In this document: piece after piece, positions 61,467 through 64,000 of the stretch
Layout of the letters: the number at the start of each line of letters is the position of its first letter
How positions within the stretch are numbered: the first letter of the stretch is position 1
NCBI GenBank assembly: GCA_032173965.1
Contig: CM063299.1
Location: forward strand, 2,663,501-2,727,500
Reading direction: 5' to 3'
Length of the DNA stretch: 64,000 nucleotides
Origin: Sitta carolinensis
Lineage: Eukaryota; Chordata; Aves; Passeriformes; Sittidae
The notes under the pieces: generated by a model
Told to the model about the DNA's origin: nothing
What the model saw: only the letters and a program-made list of their open reading frames with translations
The model's database searches: none
Program-made: the position numbers and the translations under genes

Positions 61467-61556
61467 CTCCTTGAAACACTTGCTCACAATCTCATAATTG
61501 ACATTGCCCCACACGGTCAGATGCTCTCTCTTGTACTGACTCACCAGCTCTGAGAC
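61467..61556 (-). CDS. GDPD1: GDPD1 internal exon (VSELVSQYKREHLTVWGN...)
   Basis: A 90-bp, phase-0 exon with acceptor GTGCTGCAG and donor GTAAGG. It encodes VSELVSQYKREHLTVWGNVN and YEIVSKCFKE, matching the central barrel segment of GDPD1 (VSELVKRYNREHLTVWGN in human, from memory). Confidence 0.96.
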
Positions 61557-61706
61557 CTGCAGCACAGAAAGCACAACTCTCACAGGCAGGCACTGGAAAT
61601 TAAAGGCAGCATTATTTAACTGAAACTCTGCTTGCTTTGGAAGCCATTATAGGCAAGTTCTTGACTCTTTTCCCATCATAAGGTGGTTGTGATGCTTTGA
61701 TGGGGA

Positions 61707-61735
61707 ATAATCTGTTGTTCAGGACAACAGATTAT
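61707..61735. repeat. Perfect 12-bp inverted repeat in GDPD1 intron
   Basis: The left arm ataatctgttgt (61707-61718) and the right arm acaacagattat (61724-61735) are exact reverse complements around the loop tcagg. It is intronic. It could be chance, a foldback remnant or an RNA hairpin. Confidence 0.9.
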
Positions 61736-62133
61736 ACCCACAAAAACCCCTAAAGAATTCAAGGAACCTAAGTGACAAAACAGCATTTGCTGGAAAGGTT
61801 TCCCTCTGTGTTGAGCACACAATCACATCATGTTTTTATGCTGCTTTGGAGAACAACAGTCCCTAAGGAGACATTCCCATGAGGTACAAACCAAAGAGGG
61901 CCCAGCAGTGCTGGTGCAGCTTCTCACCCAGAAAAAGGATCCCAAAGAGCTTTTACAGAATATCTTGCACAAGATCCCTCCTCTGCCTCCTGTCTTACCT
62001 CCCACAGGGAGCAGGACCTGACATGTGAAAGGTGAAGCAGTGCAAGAACACAGATCTTGGGATCAGAGGCTGCCACAAGTGCAGAAACCTTCTGGAGTGT
62101 CAGCAGCCCTGCCCTGCCTTCACCCTGCTGTAC

Positions 62134-62251
62134 CTTTCTGATCAGCACGTTGTTGTTCATCTTGATGTCAATGTTGACAGGAGTTTCTGGAAATGCCTCA
62201 AACACCTCTTTCAGGAGGGGATACGATTGTCTGTCCCCTCACACTGACATT
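62134..62251 (-). CDS. GDPD1: GDPD1 internal exon with one-base frame disruption
   Basis: The acceptor is TTTCCCCAG and the donor GTACAG. The exon begins CQCEGTDNRIP and ends LLKEVFEAFPETPVNIDIKM, NNNVLIRK, both excellent GDPD1 matches, but the two halves are in different frames. At 62217-62220 the minus strand has four C where the family reading needs five (Ile-Pro-Leu-Leu). As given, the frame runs into TGA immediately. The length is 118 bp; 119 would satisfy the phases of the neighbouring exons. All other exons are clean, so a homopolymer sequencing or assembly error is likelier than a true loss, though a real frameshift allele is possible. Confidence 0.93.
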
Positions 62252-62828
62252 CTGGGGAAACAAGAAACTTGTCACTGCTGAGGCCACTTTTAACAAACCA
62301 CAGATAAAAGCAGAAATGTCAGAGCACTCAGTTACCTTAAAACTTTTTTAAAAGTATCAAGTTCCAAGGATAATCACGTTTTTAAACAAAAAAATGACTT
62401 CATTCAGCTGTAATTAACTATGACAAGCTCGTTTCCATAATGGAAATGCCCTGAGCATGTTGCACATTCAGGTTTTAACTTCATGAAATTCACTCATTAT
62501 TTAGCAACAGTAGGAGTGCAGGCAACGTTAAAACCCTGAAATAGCAAACAGGCTCAGTTACCACACACCAAATGCAATGAGATTAATGTGAAAAAGACCA
62601 AGTGAGAAGAAAATTTCCTTCTGAACTCCAAGTCATACCTACAGTAACTACTGTACTGGTTTCTACAGCCATATATATTTTTTTCTTCGTTTTTTTTCTA
62701 TACTTTCCTTTTGAAACTTTTTAGCATGATATTGGGAGAAGCAAGTGCACTTTTCTACTCCCTTTACCAAAGCACCAAACTGCCACACTACAAAATGGAA
62801 AATTGAAACAGCAAGAGAAACATCTCAC

Positions 62829-62874
62829 CTTTCTGAAAGGTGACATCCAACTTGCCAAGATAGGGTGGAAGTTC
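62829..62874 (-). CDS. GDPD1: GDPD1 internal exon (ELPPYLGKLDVTFQK)
   Basis: A 46-bp exon with acceptor TTATTTTAAG and donor GTGAGA. It encodes ELPPYLGKLDVTFQK plus one base, fitting the GDPD1 segment after ISDLKY. It was recognised by peptide and splice phase; it is too short to stand out as an open frame. Confidence 0.94.
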
Positions 62875-63440
62875 CTTAAAATAAAAAAAAAAAAAAAATA
62901 AACATCAATTCAGATGCTGGGATAGAATCATGACCCTCCTCCAAGAAGACAAAGAAAAATCATAATTTATAAACCACTTATCTTCTCACCCAAGAAACTG
63001 ATTAAGCAGCACCACTTTCAGTATTGATTGAACTATTTGGCATTCTTAGATTTGTGTCACCTGTAGTTGAATAAGGCAAAATGTTCCCAGATGTCTAAGA
63101 ATTCTGAAAATTCCACTGTTGAGGCAGGGAGGATTCATCTCCCAGTTTTCCCACTAACAAACTGGTCACAGCAGGAAGAGCTTTTCTCACTCTGCCATCA
63201 GTGTGACAAAACATGCCAGCTCCAGAGCCATTCACCTAGCCCCATGCTGGAGGAGTAAATCACCCTCTGGAATGTGCCAGGTGTGCTCTGACTGCACAGG
63301 CAGTTTGGGAGGGTGGTTTAATTGAGGGATTTCTAACTGACATGAATCCTCCCCTCTGATTTTGGACACCAGGCACACACAGAGCCCCCCTGCCCACCCC
63401 ACAAATGCATTTTTCATGCCCCATTTTCTCCCCAACTCAC

Positions 63441-63576
63441 CGAGTATTTGAGGTCAGAGATGTTGACATCAACTCCTGTTGATCTCTTCAGGTTCTCATC
63501 GTGGGACACAACCACTTGCTCATCTTTTGTCAGGTGACAATCCAGCTCCAACATGTCTGTCCCCAAATTCACTGCA
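63441..63576 (-). CDS. GDPD1: GDPD1 exon with catalytic-site residues (gene continues off the right edge)
   Basis: GDPD1 (GDE4) is a membrane-bound member of the glycerophosphodiester phosphodiesterase family. It cleaves lysophospholipids and N-acyl-lysophosphoethanolamines by a lysophospholipase D reaction, yielding lysophosphatidic acid and the free head group or N-acylethanolamine. This 136-bp exon encodes AVNLGTDMLELDCHLTKDEQ and VVVSHDENLKRSTGVDVNIS, DLKYS. It contains the Glu and Asp of LELD (metal ligands in the family) and the general-acid His of SHD. The donor is GTGAGT and the acceptor CCTTTCCTTGCAG. The eight exons here cover roughly the last 250 residues of a protein of about 314; the start codon, first membrane segment and HRG motif lie outside the window. 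GDPD3 is the nearest alternative, but sequence and the YPEL2 neighbour favour GDPD1. Confidence 0.95.
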
Positions 63577-64000
63577 CTGCAAGGAAAGGCAGCCTTGAGC
63601 CCCTGGGTGCTTTGTGCAGCTCCAAACCCAAGGGAGCCCAAAAACTCAGCCCTCTGCAAGGGCTCAGGATGTTTAATAGTGCAAGGAATGCTCACAGCAA
63701 ACAGCAACCCTCCCAACCTGCTGCAGCAGGAAGCTGGTGCAAGGACAAACAACATCTCTTGAAGCAGAGATGGGATTTTTGGCTCTGTGTCACCCACAGG
63801 AATTAGGAAGTTCACCTGTGGATTGCAGCCTGCCACCCCAGGATTGGGAAAGCTGCTGCTAAAGGATTAGCTCAGGATTTGGAGTGGGGTGTTTGTGAGC
63901 AGCAGCACACCTGCCCACTGGAGGAAGGGGGGTTTTGAGAAAAGGAACTGAATTTGTGGTTAGAAACAACACATCACAGAAGTGTGAAACCTGGGTTGTT

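Larger units (their letters stand above)
58726..64000 (-). other. GDPD1: GDPD1 introns
   Basis: The introns are small (about 0.5-0.7 kb each): 58726-59256, 59309-60039, 60100-60604, 60739-61466, 61557-62133, 62252-62828, 62875-63440, and 63577 to the edge. All show GT-AG boundaries on the minus strand. Contents are unremarkable: a G run at about 59022-59031, short A runs, and one perfect inverted repeat at 61.71 kb. The missing N-terminal part, including the HRG motif, must lie beyond 64000. Confidence 0.85.

Overview
The window is vertebrate nuclear DNA, most probably from a bird. Two intron-split, minus-strand genes can be read with confidence: YPEL2 (complete coding region, about 16.15-50.02 kb with UTRs) and the 3' part of GDPD1 (about 57.6 kb to the right edge). 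GDPD1 and YPEL2 are neighbours in the same order and orientation in human (17q22), so this is conserved synteny. The bird assignment rests on two CR1-type LINE fragments, small introns, high GC, and many minisatellites typical of avian microchromosomes. No bacterial, viral or CRISPR-like system is present.

Layout, left to right. 1-16.15 kb lies beyond the YPEL2 3' end. I recognise no exon there, only a poly-T tract, a MIR-like fragment, a 53-bp duplication, a perfect hairpin, a poly-A tract and a GC-rich minisatellite at 14.70-15.48 kb. 16.15-20.91 kb is the inferred long YPEL2 3'UTR, which contains a 28-bp tandem repeat. YPEL2 coding exons are at 20.91-21.00, 22.53-22.64, 23.38-23.42 and 37.00-37.12 kb and join in frame to 119 codons. 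Intron 4 holds a 21-bp minisatellite, intron 2 and intron 1 each hold a CR1 fragment, and intron 1 also holds a 0.95-kb GGAA-rich tract and a 0.7-kb 21-bp minisatellite. A CpG-island promoter with TATA and CCAAT elements and a noncoding first exon is inferred at 49.5-50.3 kb. 50.47-52.02 kb is a 22-bp satellite with two sequence classes, 54.29-54.80 kb is a 39-bp minisatellite, and the rest up to 57.6 kb is intergenic. 58.60-63.58 kb carries eight GDPD1 exons; the N-terminal exon(s) and promoter lie past the right edge.

YPEL2 is a small zinc-binding Yippee-domain protein. GDPD1 (GDE4) is a membrane glycerophosphodiester phosphodiesterase with lysophospholipase D activity. Their adjacency is chromosomal synteny, not a functional operon. 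The most notable coding observation is a one-base deficit in a C run of a GDPD1 exon that shifts the frame; every other exon is intact. The most notable noncoding observation is at least seven distinct minisatellites in 64 kb, several next to exons or the promoter.
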